NCBI RefSeq assembly: GCF_005222205.1 | Contig: NZ_CP032345.1 | Span: forward strand, 747,001-811,000 | Direction of reading: 5' to 3' | Length of the DNA stretch: 64,000 nucleotides | Origin: Azospirillum brasilense | GTDB taxonomy: Bacteria > Pseudomonadota > Alphaproteobacteria > Azospirillales > Azospirillaceae | Position numbers and translations under genes: made by a program | The notes under the pieces: generated by a model | Seen by the model: the letters and a program-made list of their open reading frames with translations, nothing else | Told to the model about the DNA's origin: nothing | Databases searched by the model: none | Shown: one piece after another, positions 46,923 to 54,671 of the stretch | How positions within the stretch are numbered: position 1 is the stretch's first letter | How the letters are laid out: the number at the start of each line of letters is the position of its first letter

Positions 46923-48764
46923 ATGTCCTTCTACCTCGTGCAATTCCTCAGCGGCCTCGCCACCGCGGCGACGCTGTTCCTGGTGTCGTCCGGGCTGACC
47001 ATCGTGTTCGGCGTGACGCGGATCGTGAATTTCGCGCACGGCTCCTTCTACATGCTGGGCGCCTATCTCGGCTGGACGCTGGTGGAGCGCTGGGGGACCA
47101 CGCCGCTGGGCTTCTGGGGCGCGGTGGCCGCGGCCTCGCTGGTGGTCGGGCTGCTCGGCGCGCTGATGGAGGTCGGGCTGCTGCGCCGCCTCTACCGCTC
47201 GCCCGAGCTGTTCCAGCTGCTCGCCACCTTCGGCGTCGTGCTGGTGGTGCAGGACGCCGCCTCCTGGATCTGGGGGTCGGAGGATCTGCTGGGCCGGCGG
47301 GCGCCGGGGCTGCGCGGCTCCGTGGACATTCTGGACCAGCCCTTCCCGCTCTACGACCTTGTGCTGATCGGGCTGGGGCCGCTGGTGCTGGGCCTGCTCT
47401 GGCTGCTGTTCAACCGCACGCGCTGGGGCACGCTGGTCCGCGCGGCGACTCAAGACCGCGACATGGCCTCGGCGCTCGGCGTCGATCCGGCGCGGCTGTT
47501 CACCGGGGTGCTGTTCCTGGGATCGGCGCTGGCCGGGCTCGGCGGCGCCCTTCAGGTCCCGCGCGAGGCGGTGAACCTGCACATGGACATGGTGATCGTG
47601 GTCGAGGCCTTCGTCGTCGTCGTGGTCGGCGGCATGGGCAGCCTGACCGGCGCCTTCGTCGCCTCGCTGCTGATCGGGCAGTTGCAGGCCTTCGGCATCC
47701 TGGTCTTTCCCCAGATCACGCTGGTCCTGGTCTTCCTGTTCATGGCGGTGGTGCTGGTCATCCGCCCCTACGGCCTGCTCGGCCGGGCGGAGGACGCGCC
47801 GCCGACCGCCGCCAGCCCCGGCCCGCCGCTGATCGCCGCGGCCGGCGCGGCGCGCTGGGCGCCCGCCCTGCTGCTCGCCCTGCTGGCCGCGGTGCCTCTG
47901 GTCGCCGGCGACTACGCGCTGATCGTGCTGACCGAGGTGGTGATCCTGGCGCTGCTGGCGGCCAGCCTGCATCTGCTGATCGGGCTGGGCGGCCTCGTCT
48001 CCTTCGGGCACGCCGCCTATTTCGGGCTCGGCGCCTACGGCGCGGCGCTGCTGGTCAAGCATCTGGCCGTGCCGATGCCGCTGGCGCTGGCCGCCGCGCC
48101 GCTGGTCGCCGGGCTGGGGGCGCTGGCCGCCGGCTGGTTCTGCGTGCGGCGGTCGGGGCTGTATTTCGCCATGCTCACCCTGGCCTTCGCGCAGATCGTC
48201 TGGTCGGTGACCTTCCAGTGGTACGGCGTCACCGGCGGCGACAACGGCATCCTCGGCGTCTGGCCGCCGGAGTGGGCGGCGGGCAAGGCGGCCTATTATT
48301 GGCTGACCCTGGCGCTGGCCGGCGGCGCGCTGCTGCTGCTGCGCCGCGCCGCCTTCGCGCCCTTCGGCTACACGTTGCGCGCCGGGCGCGATTCCGCGCT
48401 GCGCGCCGAATCGGTGGGCATCGACGTGCGCCGGCACCAGTGGCTGAGCTTCGCCCTGGCCGGCTCCGCCGCCGGTCTGGCCGGCGGGCTCTACGCCTTC
48501 GCCAAGGGCAGCGTCTTCCCCACGCTGATGGCCGTGCCGGTGTCGGTGGACGCGCTGGTCATGGTGCTGATGGGCGGCATCCAGACGCTGAGCGGCCCGG
48601 TTGTGGGGGCGGCGCTGTTCCACCTGCTGGAGACCGAGGCGATGAGCCGGACCGACTGGTGGCGGCTGGTCCTGGGCGCCGTCATCCTGGTGCTGGTCCT
48701 CGCCTTCCCCAAGGGCGTCGCCGGCTTCGCCCGCGACCTGTGGACCCGCGGGAGGGAGTCATGA
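46923..48764 (+). CDS. Fused LivH-LivM ABC transporter permease
   Basis: A 613-residue membrane protein in which two permeases usually encoded separately are joined. The N-terminal half (1-290) is LivH-like: MSFYLVQFLSGLATAATLFL, GLTIVFGVTRIVNFAHGSFYMLGAY. The C-terminal half (about 320-613) is LivM-like: LHLLIGLGGLVSFGHAAYFGLGAYGAAL, then the EAA-type loop RDSALRAESVGIDVRRHQWLSFALAGSAAGLAGGLYA. The linker is short and Pro/Ala-rich (AEDAPPTAASPGPP). ATG 46923 follows the repeat element. The last bases overlap the next gene (ATGA). The fusion forces a 1:1 heterodimer-like pore. Confidence 0.9.
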   Translation: MSFYLVQFLSGLATAATLFLVSSGLTIVFGVTRIVNFAHGSFYMLGAYLGWTLVERWGTTPLGFWGAVAAASLVVGLLGALMEVGLLRRLYRSPELFQLLATFGVVLVVQDAASWIWGSEDLLGRRAPGLRGSVDILDQPFPLYDLVLIGLGPLVLGLLWLLFNRTRWGTLVRAATQDRDMASALGVDPARLFTGVLFLGSALAGLGGALQVPREAVNLHMDMVIVVEAFVVVVVGGMGSLTGAFVASLLIGQLQAFGILVFPQITLVLVFLFMAVVLVIRPYGLLGRAEDAPPTAASPGPPLIAAAGAARWAPALLLALLAAVPLVAGDYALIVLTEVVILALLAASLHLLIGLGGLVSFGHAAYFGLGAYGAALLVKHLAVPMPLALAAAPLVAGLGALAAGWFCVRRSGLYFAMLTLAFAQIVWSVTFQWYGVTGGDNGILGVWPPEWAAGKAAYYWLTLALAGGALLLLRRAAFAPFGYTLRAGRDSALRAESVGIDVRRHQWLSFALAGSAAGLAGGLYAFAKGSVFPTLMAVPVSVDALVMVLMGGIQTLSGPVVGAALFHLLETEAMSRTDWWRLVLGAVILVLVLAFPKGVAGFARDLWTRGRES

Positions 48765-49504
48765 GCCGCCTCGCCGTCGAGAACCTTCAGCGCGCCTTCG
48801 GCGGCGTGCAGGCCGTGCGCGGCGTGTCCTTCGCGCTGGACGCCGGGGAGGTGCTGGCGCTGATCGGGCCGAACGGCGCCGGCAAGACGACCTGCTTCAA
48901 CCTGCTCAACGGCCAGCTCCGGCCCGACGCGGGCACGGTGCGGCTGGACGGGGTGGACATCGTCGGCCTGCCGCCGCGCCGCATCTGGCGGATGGGCGTC
49001 GGCCGCACCTTTCAGATCACCGCCACCTTCGCCTCGATGACGGTGCGCGAGAACGTGCAGATGGTCCTGCTGTCCGTCCACAGGCGGTTGTTCGGGCTGT
49101 GGACCCCGGCCGCCGCCGGGTTCCGCGACGAGGCGATGGCCCTGCTGGAGCGCGTCGGCATGGGCGCCCAGGCGGAGCGGCCCTGCGGCGTGCTGGCCTA
49201 CGGCGACCTCAAGCGCGTGGAACTCGCCATGGCGCTGGCCGGTGATCCGAAGATCCTTCTGATGGACGAACCCACCGCCGGCATGGCCCCGGGCGAGCGG
49301 CAGGAGCTGATGGCCCTGACCTCCTCCCTCGTCCGCGAGCGCGGCCTCGCCGTTCTGTTCACGGAGCATGACATGGACGTCGTGTTCGGCCACGCCACCC
49401 GCATCATCGTGCTCGACCGCGGCCAGCTGATCGCCGAGGGCACGCCCGACGCCGTGCGCGCCGACCCGCGCGTGCAAGCCGTCTATCTGGGAGGTGCCGC
49501 ATGA
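48761..49504 (+). CDS. livG: ABC transporter ATP-binding protein, LivG type
   Basis: A 247-residue ATPase. Walker A GPNGAGKTT, Q-loop in VGRTFQITATF, a family-typical LAYGDLKRVELAMALAGDPKILLMDEPTAG signature plus Walker B, and the H-loop TEHDMDVVF. The ABC signature reads LAYGD instead of LSGGQ, normal for LivG. Start ATG 48761 overlaps the permease stop by four bases; the open frame upstream is not coding. It powers the fused permease. Confidence 0.92.
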   Translation: MSRLAVENLQRAFGGVQAVRGVSFALDAGEVLALIGPNGAGKTTCFNLLNGQLRPDAGTVRLDGVDIVGLPPRRIWRMGVGRTFQITATFASMTVRENVQMVLLSVHRRLFGLWTPAAAGFRDEAMALLERVGMGAQAERPCGVLAYGDLKRVELAMALAGDPKILLMDEPTAGMAPGERQELMALTSSLVRERGLAVLFTEHDMDVVFGHATRIIVLDRGQLIAEGTPDAVRADPRVQAVYLGGAA

Positions 49505-50217
49505 CCGGCCGGCCGCTGCTGAGCGTCCGCGGGCTCCAGGCCTGGTACGGGCGCGCCCACATCCTGACCGGCGTCGATCTGGCGGTGGGCCGGGGCGAGG
49601 TCGTCGCCCTGATGGGCCGCAACGGCGCCGGCAAGACCACGACGATGAAGGCGGTCATGGGGCTGCTCGACCGGCGCGCCGGGTCGGTCGCCTTCGACGG
49701 GCGCGACGTCTCCGCCCTGCCGCCGCACCGCATCGCGCGGCTCGGCCTCGGCTATGTGCCGGAGGACCGCCGCGTCTTCACCGACCTGACGGTGGAGGAA
49801 AACCTGGAGGTCGGCCGCCAACCGCCCCGCGACGGCGCGCCCCACTGGACGCCCGACCGTCTCTATGCCCTCTTCCCCAACCTCGCCGAGATGCGGGGCC
49901 GCCGCGGCGGGCGGATGAGCGGCGGGGAACAGCAGATGCTGACGCTGGCCCGCACGCTGATGGGCAACCCGTCGCTCCTGCTGCTCGACGAACCGTCGGA
50001 GGGGCTGGCCCCGCGCATCGTGCAGCAGATGGCCGACGCCCTGCGCGCCCTGAAGGCCGAGGGGCTGTCGATCCTGGTGTCGGAACAGAATCTTGCTTTC
50101 GCCGCCGCGGTCGCCGACCGGGCGAGCGTCATCGAAAAGGGGCAGATCCGCTTCGAAGGCCCGATGCGGACTCTGCTGGAGGACGAGGCGGTGCGCCGGG
50201 CCTATCTGGCGGTGTGA
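49501..50217 (+). CDS. livF: ABC transporter ATP-binding protein, LivF type
   Basis: A 238-residue ATPase with Walker A GRNGAGKTT, LGLGYVPEDRRVFTDLTVEENL, signature MSGGEQQMLTLARTLMGNPSLLLLDEPSEGLAP and an EQN at the H-loop position (VSEQNLAFA; Gln-Asn replaces the usual His, as is frequent in LivF). It overlaps livG by four bases. Its last codons and stop lie in a 14-base tandem repeat. Confidence 0.92.
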   Translation: MTGRPLLSVRGLQAWYGRAHILTGVDLAVGRGEVVALMGRNGAGKTTTMKAVMGLLDRRAGSVAFDGRDVSALPPHRIARLGLGYVPEDRRVFTDLTVEENLEVGRQPPRDGAPHWTPDRLYALFPNLAEMRGRRGGRMSGGEQQMLTLARTLMGNPSLLLLDEPSEGLAPRIVQQMADALRALKAEGLSILVSEQNLAFAAAVADRASVIEKGQIRFEGPMRTLLEDEAVRRAYLAV

Positions 50218-50261
50218 GGCTGGCGGTGTGAGGCTGGCGGTGTGAGGCTGGCGGTGCGAGG
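50206..50261 (+). repeat. Four tandem 14-bp repeats across the livF stop codon
   Basis: CTGGCGGTGTGAGG at 50206-50219, 50220-50233 and 50234-50247, and CTGGCGGTGCGAGG at 50248-50261 (one mismatch). The first unit contains the last codons and TGA of livF. The near identity of copies points to recent slippage. Confidence 0.85.
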
Positions 50262-50266
50262 ACGGA

Positions 50267-50512
50267 TCACACCAGCATGTCGAGAATGCGCTTTGTATTG
50301 TCCTGCGCGGCCTGCATGACCTTGACGTTGGCGGCGAAGTCGGTCTGAGCCGAAGACAGGCTGACCACCACCGCCGGATCAAGGTTGCCGGCGGCGAGCT
50401 GTGCCCCCGCCTCGTCGGCGCGGGACTGGGCGCCCTGAAGCCCCGCCAGGGCGGAGGCCTGGGCGTCGGGCAGGGACGGCATCCGCGGTGCGCCGGGCGC
50501 GCCGATGTCCAT
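50267..50512 (-). CDS. Small YjfB-like protein
   Basis: An 81-residue alanine-rich protein. The C-terminal VKVMQAAQDNTKRILDMLV resembles the ending of the YjfB 'putative motility protein' family (pattern V-x-V-L/M-K-x-A-x-D..LLxML). Start ATG 50512 has AGAGG eight bases upstream. Helical, soluble. Function unknown; the family name rests on association with motility genes elsewhere, none of which is here except a chemoreceptor 7 kb away. Confidence 0.55.
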   Translation of the reverse strand: MDIGAPGAPRMPSLPDAQASALAGLQGAQSRADEAGAQLAAGNLDPAVVVSLSSAQTDFAANVKVMQAAQDNTKRILDMLV

Positions 50513-50588
50513 GATGGGACCTCTCGATTGATCGGTGACCACCCTACCCCTTTTTCGGCGGAAAAGCGACGGGGTGCGGCGGGTCGGC

Positions 50589-51428
50589 TTAGCCCTCCGC
50601 CAGCCAGACGGCCAAGCGGTCGAGAAAGGCGCCGGCCTCCGCCGGGTCCTTCAGGCTCCAGCCGGCGGCGCTGGGAGCCGGCGGGTCCATGACGCGGATG
50701 CCAACACCCTCCCTCCCCTCGCCCCGCCCCTCGCCCCGCTCCGCCAGGGCGCGGAATGCGTCCTCGTCCGTCTCGTCGTCGCCGAGGTAGAGCGGCAGCG
50801 TCTCCGGTCCCGCCAGATCCAGGGTGTCGAGCAGCGACAGCACCGCCTTGCCCTTGTCCCACGGGACGTTGGGCCGCAGCTCGTGGATCTCCTTGCCGCC
50901 GGTGACGCGCAGCGTCGGGAAGGCCGCCGCGACGTCCCGCACCGCGTCGCCCACCGCCGCCTTGCGGTCCGGGGCGACCCGCCGGGTGTGAATGGCGATG
51001 GCGAAGCGCTTGCGCTCGACCAGCGCGCCCTCGACGCCGTGCAGGCGCCGCAGCAGGTCACCCTCCGCCGCATCGAGGTCGCCCAGATACTCCACGCCGA
51101 TCTGGGTGCGCAGGCCGGGGCCGCGGATGTCGAAGCCGTGGCTGCCGGCGTAGATCAGGTCGTCGATCCCGACATGGCGGGCCACATCCTCCAAGTCGCG
51201 CCCGCTGACCACCGCCACCGGGCACAACCCGGCCAGCCGCCGGATCACCGCGCGCACGGACTCGTCGAGGATGGCCAGATCGGGCCGCTCCACGATCGGG
51301 GTCAGGGTCCCGTCATAGTCGAGGAAGACGGCGGGCCGCCGGTCGCCCAGCATCGTCGCGAAGGCGTCGAACCGGACGAGCGCCGATGGCTTGCCTTCAG
51401 TGGAAGCGGGGGACGGCTGGTCGGTCAC
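50589..51428 (-). CDS. otsB: Trehalose-6-phosphate phosphatase
   Basis: A 279-residue HAD phosphatase. Motif I FLDYDGTLTPIV (nucleophile Asp near 37), motif II region VVSGRDLEDVA, GSHGFDIRG, the Lys of GGKEIHELRPNVPWDKGKAV and motif IV LGDDETDEDAFRAL are present. It releases trehalose, an osmo- and desiccation protectant, from trehalose-6-phosphate. A short Arg/Glu/Gly repeat (ERGEGRGEGREG) interrupts the end of the fold. No otsA is in the window. Confidence 0.93.
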   Translation of the reverse strand: MTDQPSPASTEGKPSALVRFDAFATMLGDRRPAVFLDYDGTLTPIVERPDLAILDESVRAVIRRLAGLCPVAVVSGRDLEDVARHVGIDDLIYAGSHGFDIRGPGLRTQIGVEYLGDLDAAEGDLLRRLHGVEGALVERKRFAIAIHTRRVAPDRKAAVGDAVRDVAAAFPTLRVTGGKEIHELRPNVPWDKGKAVLSLLDTLDLAGPETLPLYLGDDETDEDAFRALAERGEGRGEGREGVGIRVMDPPAPSAAGWSLKDPAEAGAFLDRLAVWLAEG

Positions 51429-51560
51429 GGGCGGCTCTCCTTCGTTGTCTCAGGCATCGTCGGTGGGCGCTGTCGCGCCGGCGCACGATCGAAACAACGG
51501 GAAAAGCGCGCCATCAGGTCCGGATGCGTCCATCAACGATGTTATCGCATCCGATACAAT

Positions 51561-51634
51561 TGTGACTCTCCGGTCACAGCGACCCCGGAAAAAGCAACGG
51601 CCCCGCAAGGGGCCATTGCTTCGGGGTTTTCACC
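51561..51634 (+). ncRNA. Candidate short RNA 1 (two hairpins)
   Basis: TGTGAC-TCTCCG-GTCACA (51561-51578) is followed by a long stem, ACCCCG .. AAGCAA-GGCCCC-GCAA-GGGGCC-TTGCTT-CGGGGT, ending in TTTT (to 51630). No plus-strand gene precedes this terminator. A -10-like TACAAT stands immediately upstream. It may be a free small RNA or the 5' part of a longer transcript that includes the next unit. Confidence 0.5.
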
Positions 51635-51656
51635 CACCTGAGATCTTTGTTAATTT

Positions 51657-51741
51657 TGCAGCGCAGCAAGAGATTGCTGCTTCGCCCTTCTTGGGCGTTT
51701 CCTCCCTAAACTCAGGCCGCTGTTCGTCAGCGGCCTTTTTT
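51657..51741 (+). ncRNA. Candidate small RNA 2 with exposed anti-Shine-Dalgarno
   Basis: Hairpin 1: GCAGCAA-GAGA-TTGCTGC (51663-51680; GNRA loop). Hairpin 2: CGCCC-TTCTT-GGGCG (51683-51697). A single-stranded TTTCCTCCCTAAACTC follows (51698-51713). Hairpin 3 is the terminator AGGCCGCTG-TTCGT-CAGCGGCCT with six T (51714-51741). The open UUUCCUCCC is complementary to ribosome-binding sites. The design resembles AbcR-like and CcsR-like trans-acting RNAs of alphaproteobacteria, but I cannot assign a family. No clear -35 is seen. Confidence 0.6.
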
Positions 51742-51921
51742 CTGCCAGAAACCTATCCCCTCTGGCAATCCCTAACAAACACCATACCCCAACAAATCCA
51801 GCACCATATCCCGCATGAAAAGAGGGGTTATGGCCGCGCGACGCCCCCTTGCGCCGTGAGCCCCTCCGGGTTTTCCTGTCGGCCCACCGCCGATCCCCGC
51901 CGCAGCCCATCGGGTGCCGAA

Positions 51922-53109
51922 TTGAGCCTCGCACACAGCCCCGCCGACGACCGGCCGCTGAAAGCGCTCGTCAACGCCACGCTCCACACCGGCGACTCGG
52001 TGCTGTCGGGCGCCGCCCTGCTGATCGACGGCCCGGCGATCGCCGCGATCGTCGCGCCCGAGGCGATCCCGCCGGAGGCCGAGGTGATCGTTCTGGGCGG
52101 CGGCATCCTCGCCCCCGGTTTCATCGACCTCCAAGTCAACGGCGGCGGCGGCGCGCTGTTCAACGACACGCCCGACCCGCCGACGCTGCGCCGCATCGCC
52201 GCGGCGCACCGCCGGTTCGGCACCACCGGCCTGCTGCCCACCCTCATCACCGATTCGGCCGAGAAGCGCGCCGTCGCCGTGGCCGCCGTGCGCGCCGCGC
52301 TGGCGGAGGGCATGCCGGGTGTCCTCGGCATCCATCTGGAAGGCCCGCACATCGCGCCGGAACGCCGCGGCGTCCACGAGGCGCGTTTCATCGCGCCCCC
52401 CGACGCGGGCGACCTCGCCCTGCTCGGTGGCCTTTCCGGCCTGCCGGCGCTGGTCACCCTGGCGCCGGAAACGGTTCCACCGGAGCCGATCCGCCGGCTG
52501 GCCGCCGCCGGCCTGCGGGTCGCCGCCGGCCACAGCGCGGCCACCTGGGCGCAGGCGAAGGCCGGCTTCGCCGCCGGCATCACCGGGGCGACCCACCTGT
52601 TCAACGCCATGAGCCCGCTCGGTTCCCGCGAGCCCGGCATGGTCGGCGCGGCGCTGGAGGACGACACGGTCTGGTGCGGCATCATCGTCGACGGGCACCA
52701 TGTCCACGATGCCTCCGTCCGTCTGGCCTGGAAGGCGAAGGCCCGCGGACGGCTGTTCCTGGTGACCGACGCGATGCCCCCGGTCGGCGCTCCGGAAGAT
52801 CACCCGGCCGGCGGCTTCCAGCTCTACGGCGAGGAGATCCGGGTGGAGGACGGGCGCTGCGTCACCGCCGACGGCACGCTGGCCGGCTCCGCCCTGGACA
52901 TGGCGACGGCCGTGCGCAACGCCGTGGAGCGGGTCGGCATCCCGCTGGACGAGGCCCTGCGCATGGCGTCCGCCTATCCGGCCGACTTCATGGGCATGAC
53001 CGGGCGTCGCGGCCGCATCCGGCCCGGCCTGGCCGCCGACCTCGTGCATCTTGATGAGCGGCTGCGGGTGCGGGCGACCTGGATCGGCGGCAAAATGGCG
53101 CTTTCGTGA
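51922..53109 (+). CDS. nagA: N-acetylglucosamine-6-phosphate deacetylase
   Basis: A 395-residue amidohydrolase turning GlcNAc-6-P into glucosamine-6-P and acetate. GFIDLQVNGGGGALFND, GIHLEGPHIAPERRG (metal Glu), VAAGHSAATW and GATHLFNAMSP (metal His), and VTDAMPPVG (catalytic Asp) are all present. Gln in DLQVNG replaces a His, as in the single-metal E. coli enzyme. The start is uncertain: TTG 51922 gives the normal length; GTG 51856 adds 22 residues and would be coupled to a 14-codon frame by GTGA overlap. A ROK kinase at 53757 is the probable preceding step. Confidence 0.92.
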   Translation: MSLAHSPADDRPLKALVNATLHTGDSVLSGAALLIDGPAIAAIVAPEAIPPEAEVIVLGGGILAPGFIDLQVNGGGGALFNDTPDPPTLRRIAAAHRRFGTTGLLPTLITDSAEKRAVAVAAVRAALAEGMPGVLGIHLEGPHIAPERRGVHEARFIAPPDAGDLALLGGLSGLPALVTLAPETVPPEPIRRLAAAGLRVAAGHSAATWAQAKAGFAAGITGATHLFNAMSPLGSREPGMVGAALEDDTVWCGIIVDGHHVHDASVRLAWKAKARGRLFLVTDAMPPVGAPEDHPAGGFQLYGEEIRVEDGRCVTADGTLAGSALDMATAVRNAVERVGIPLDEALRMASAYPADFMGMTGRRGRIRPGLAADLVHLDERLRVRATWIGGKMALS

Positions 53110-53194
53110 AACACCCCCTGCACGCGCGCGCAAAACTGTCGTATAGAGGCCGCAGAATTTCGACCCTCACACGCATCTTCGAGGAGAGTTACCC

Positions 53195-53257
53195 ATGGAC
53201 ATCGCCCTGATGGTTCTGGCCGTCGTGTTCTTCTTCTGGCAGACCGTTTCCGAGTGA
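53195..53257 (+). CDS. 20-residue membrane miniprotein
   Basis: ATG GAC .. GAG TGA encodes MDIALMVLAVVFFFWQTVSE, one hydrophobic helix (residues 3-16) with short polar ends. GAGGAG sits nine bases before the ATG, one of the best ribosome-binding sites in the region, and a 16-bp perfect hairpin follows 24 bases after the stop. Such single-span miniproteins often stabilise larger membrane complexes (KdpF, CydX type), but I recognise no family. It is too short for usual gene callers. TATAGA at 53142 could be its -10. Confidence 0.6.
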   Translation: MDIALMVLAVVFFFWQTVSE

Positions 53258-53280
53258 TCGGCGTCCGGACACCCGGACAC

Positions 53281-53317
53281 GCGAAAGGGCGGCTCCCCGG
53301 TGGAGCCGCCCTTTCGC
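53281..53317 (+). terminator. Long hairpin after the miniprotein
   Basis: A perfect 16-bp stem (53281-53296 with 53302-53317, loop CCGGT) followed by ATTTC. Position and strength fit the 3' end of the miniprotein transcript, though the T-run is short. It also lies past the end of the minus-strand gene at 53355. Confidence 0.7.
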
Positions 53318-53354
53318 ATTTCAGGCCCGTCCGTTCGGCTTCCGTCGCAATCCG

Positions 53355-53684
53355 TCAATCGACCACCGCGCCGCCACGGATCTGCGGATGCTCCAGCCGG
53401 GCATGGGCGGAGGCGACGAGCCTCAACGTCTCCATGATCGCTCCGATCGCCTCGTTCAGGTCGGCCCGGCCGGCCGGCAACGGCATGTCCGACAGGACCG
53501 ATTCCAGGTCGTCGGCCGCGTCCTGAAGACGGACGCAGGCCTCCTCAAGCTGACGTTTGGCCGTTACGCCGTTTGCAGGATGCGATGGCGGCGCCTTCCG
53601 CATATTGCGATAGGCATTTTGATTTGCAGTTTGCAGCGAAGACCCGCGCCGTCCCCTCTGAAATCCCGTGATGAAGCCGAACAT
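53355..53684 (-). CDS. Small helical hypothetical protein
   Basis: A 109-residue protein. A basic N-terminus (MFGFITGFQRGRRGSSLQTANQNAYR) precedes a helical part (AKRQLEEACVRLQDAADDLESVLSD, then RADLNEAIGAIMETLRLVASAHARLEH). ATG 53684 is preferred for the GGGAGAGGG just upstream. No family recognised; probable coiled coil. On the same strand as the ROK kinase, 72 bases downstream of it, so possibly co-transcribed. Confidence 0.65.
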   Translation of the reverse strand: MFGFITGFQRGRRGSSLQTANQNAYRNMRKAPPSHPANGVTAKRQLEEACVRLQDAADDLESVLSDMPLPAGRADLNEAIGAIMETLRLVASAHARLEHPQIRGGAVVD

Positions 53685-53756
53685 GGGCCCTCTCCCTTCC
53701 GTGTCGGAGGGTATAGAGCAAAAGCCGCGCCAATTTCGAAACATCGGCCGAAGGAA

Positions 53757-54671
53757 TCACGCCTTGGCCCAAAGCCACGCCGCGCCGCGCATACCGCTTT
53801 CGGCGCCATGGCGCGCCCGGAGGAAGCGGGTACGCGGCGCCGGGCTCAACGCCCAGCGCCCCCACCGGGCCGGCACCGCCTCGTACAGCCCCGGCAGGTC
53901 CGACAGGCCGCCGCCGACCACCACCGCGTCGGGGTCGAGCAGGTTGATGACGGCGGCCAGCGCACGGGCCAGCGCATCGGCATGGTGGCCCAGCGTCACT
54001 TGGGCCTGCGCGTCGCCCGAACGGGCACGGGCGGCGATTTCCGGCGGGACCAGCATCTCCCCTGTGCGCCAATGGTGCAGGCGGGCGAGTCCGGCGCCGC
54101 ACAGCAGGGTCTCGATGCAGCCCTCCCGCCCGCAGCCGCAGGACACGGGCGGGCCGTCCTCCGCCACCCGCCAGGGCAGCGGGTTGTGCCCCCACTCTCC
54201 GGCGAGCGCGTTGGCGCCGGCCAGGATGCGCCGCTCCGCGACGATCCCGCCGCCGACCCCGGTGCCCAGGATGATCCCGAAGACCAGCGGCGCCCCGGCG
54301 GCGGCGCCGTCCACCGCTTCCGACAGGACGAAGGCGTTGGCGTCGTTGGCGATCCGCACCGGACGGTCCAGCGCCCGCGCCAGATCGGCGGCGAAGGGCC
54401 GCCCGTCAAGCCAGGGCAGGTTGACCGCGCGCACGGTTCCCGCGGCGGCGTCGACGATGCCGGGCAGGCACAGCCCGACCGTGGCCTCCCGGCAGTTTGC
54501 CCGCTCCTCCAGCACCGCCACGGTGGCCGCCAACGCGTCCAGCGTCTCCGCATAGCCGCGCGGCGTGTCGGCGCGGTGCCGTGCCCGCTCCGTCCCGTCG
54601 GGAGCCAGAAGGGTGGCGGCGATCTTCGTGCCGCCCAGATCGACGCCAATTCGCATCGGACCCATACCCAT
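53757..54671 (-). CDS. nagK: ROK-family sugar kinase (probable N-acetylglucosamine kinase)
   Basis: A 304-residue ROK protein. RIGVDLGGTKIAATLLA is the phosphate loop, NDANAFVLSEA contains the catalytic Asp, GTGVGGGIV the sugar-binding loop, and CGCGREGCIETL the structural zinc site. E-W-G-H (ALAGEWGHN) matches GlcNAc/glucose kinases. Proximity to nagA favours N-acetylglucosamine as substrate; fructose or glucose is not excluded. ATG 54671 has GGGAG six bases upstream; ATG 54656 is a shorter option. Confidence 0.85.
   Translation of the reverse strand: MGMGPMRIGVDLGGTKIAATLLAPDGTERARHRADTPRGYAETLDALAATVAVLEERANCREATVGLCLPGIVDAAAGTVRAVNLPWLDGRPFAADLARALDRPVRIANDANAFVLSEAVDGAAAGAPLVFGIILGTGVGGGIVAERRILAGANALAGEWGHNPLPWRVAEDGPPVSCGCGREGCIETLLCGAGLARLHHWRTGEMLVPPEIAARARSGDAQAQVTLGHHADALARALAAVINLLDPDAVVVGGGLSDLPGLYEAVPARWGRWALSPAPRTRFLRARHGAESGMRGAAWLWAKA

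Larger units (their letters stand above)
51429..51921 (+). other. Gene-free region between otsB and nagA
   Basis: About 490 bases with no supported protein gene but strong RNA signals on the plus strand: TACAAT (51555-51560) and a TATCG-CATC-CGATA inverted repeat (51543-51556), a hairpin and terminator to 51634, a second compact three-hairpin unit ending in a strong terminator at 51741, and a 14-codon reading frame (ATG 51815, stop 51857-51859). Confidence 0.6.

Noticed and set aside
46796..48760. Upstream extension of the livG frame
   Set aside because: It is the shifted frame of the fused permease, without hydrophobic segments or domains; livG begins at 48761 with an ATGA overlap.
51391..51921. 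Reading frame extending nagA 177 codons upstream
   Set aside because: It crosses two terminators, carries no similarity to NagA in that part, and has no usable start other than those near 51856-51922.
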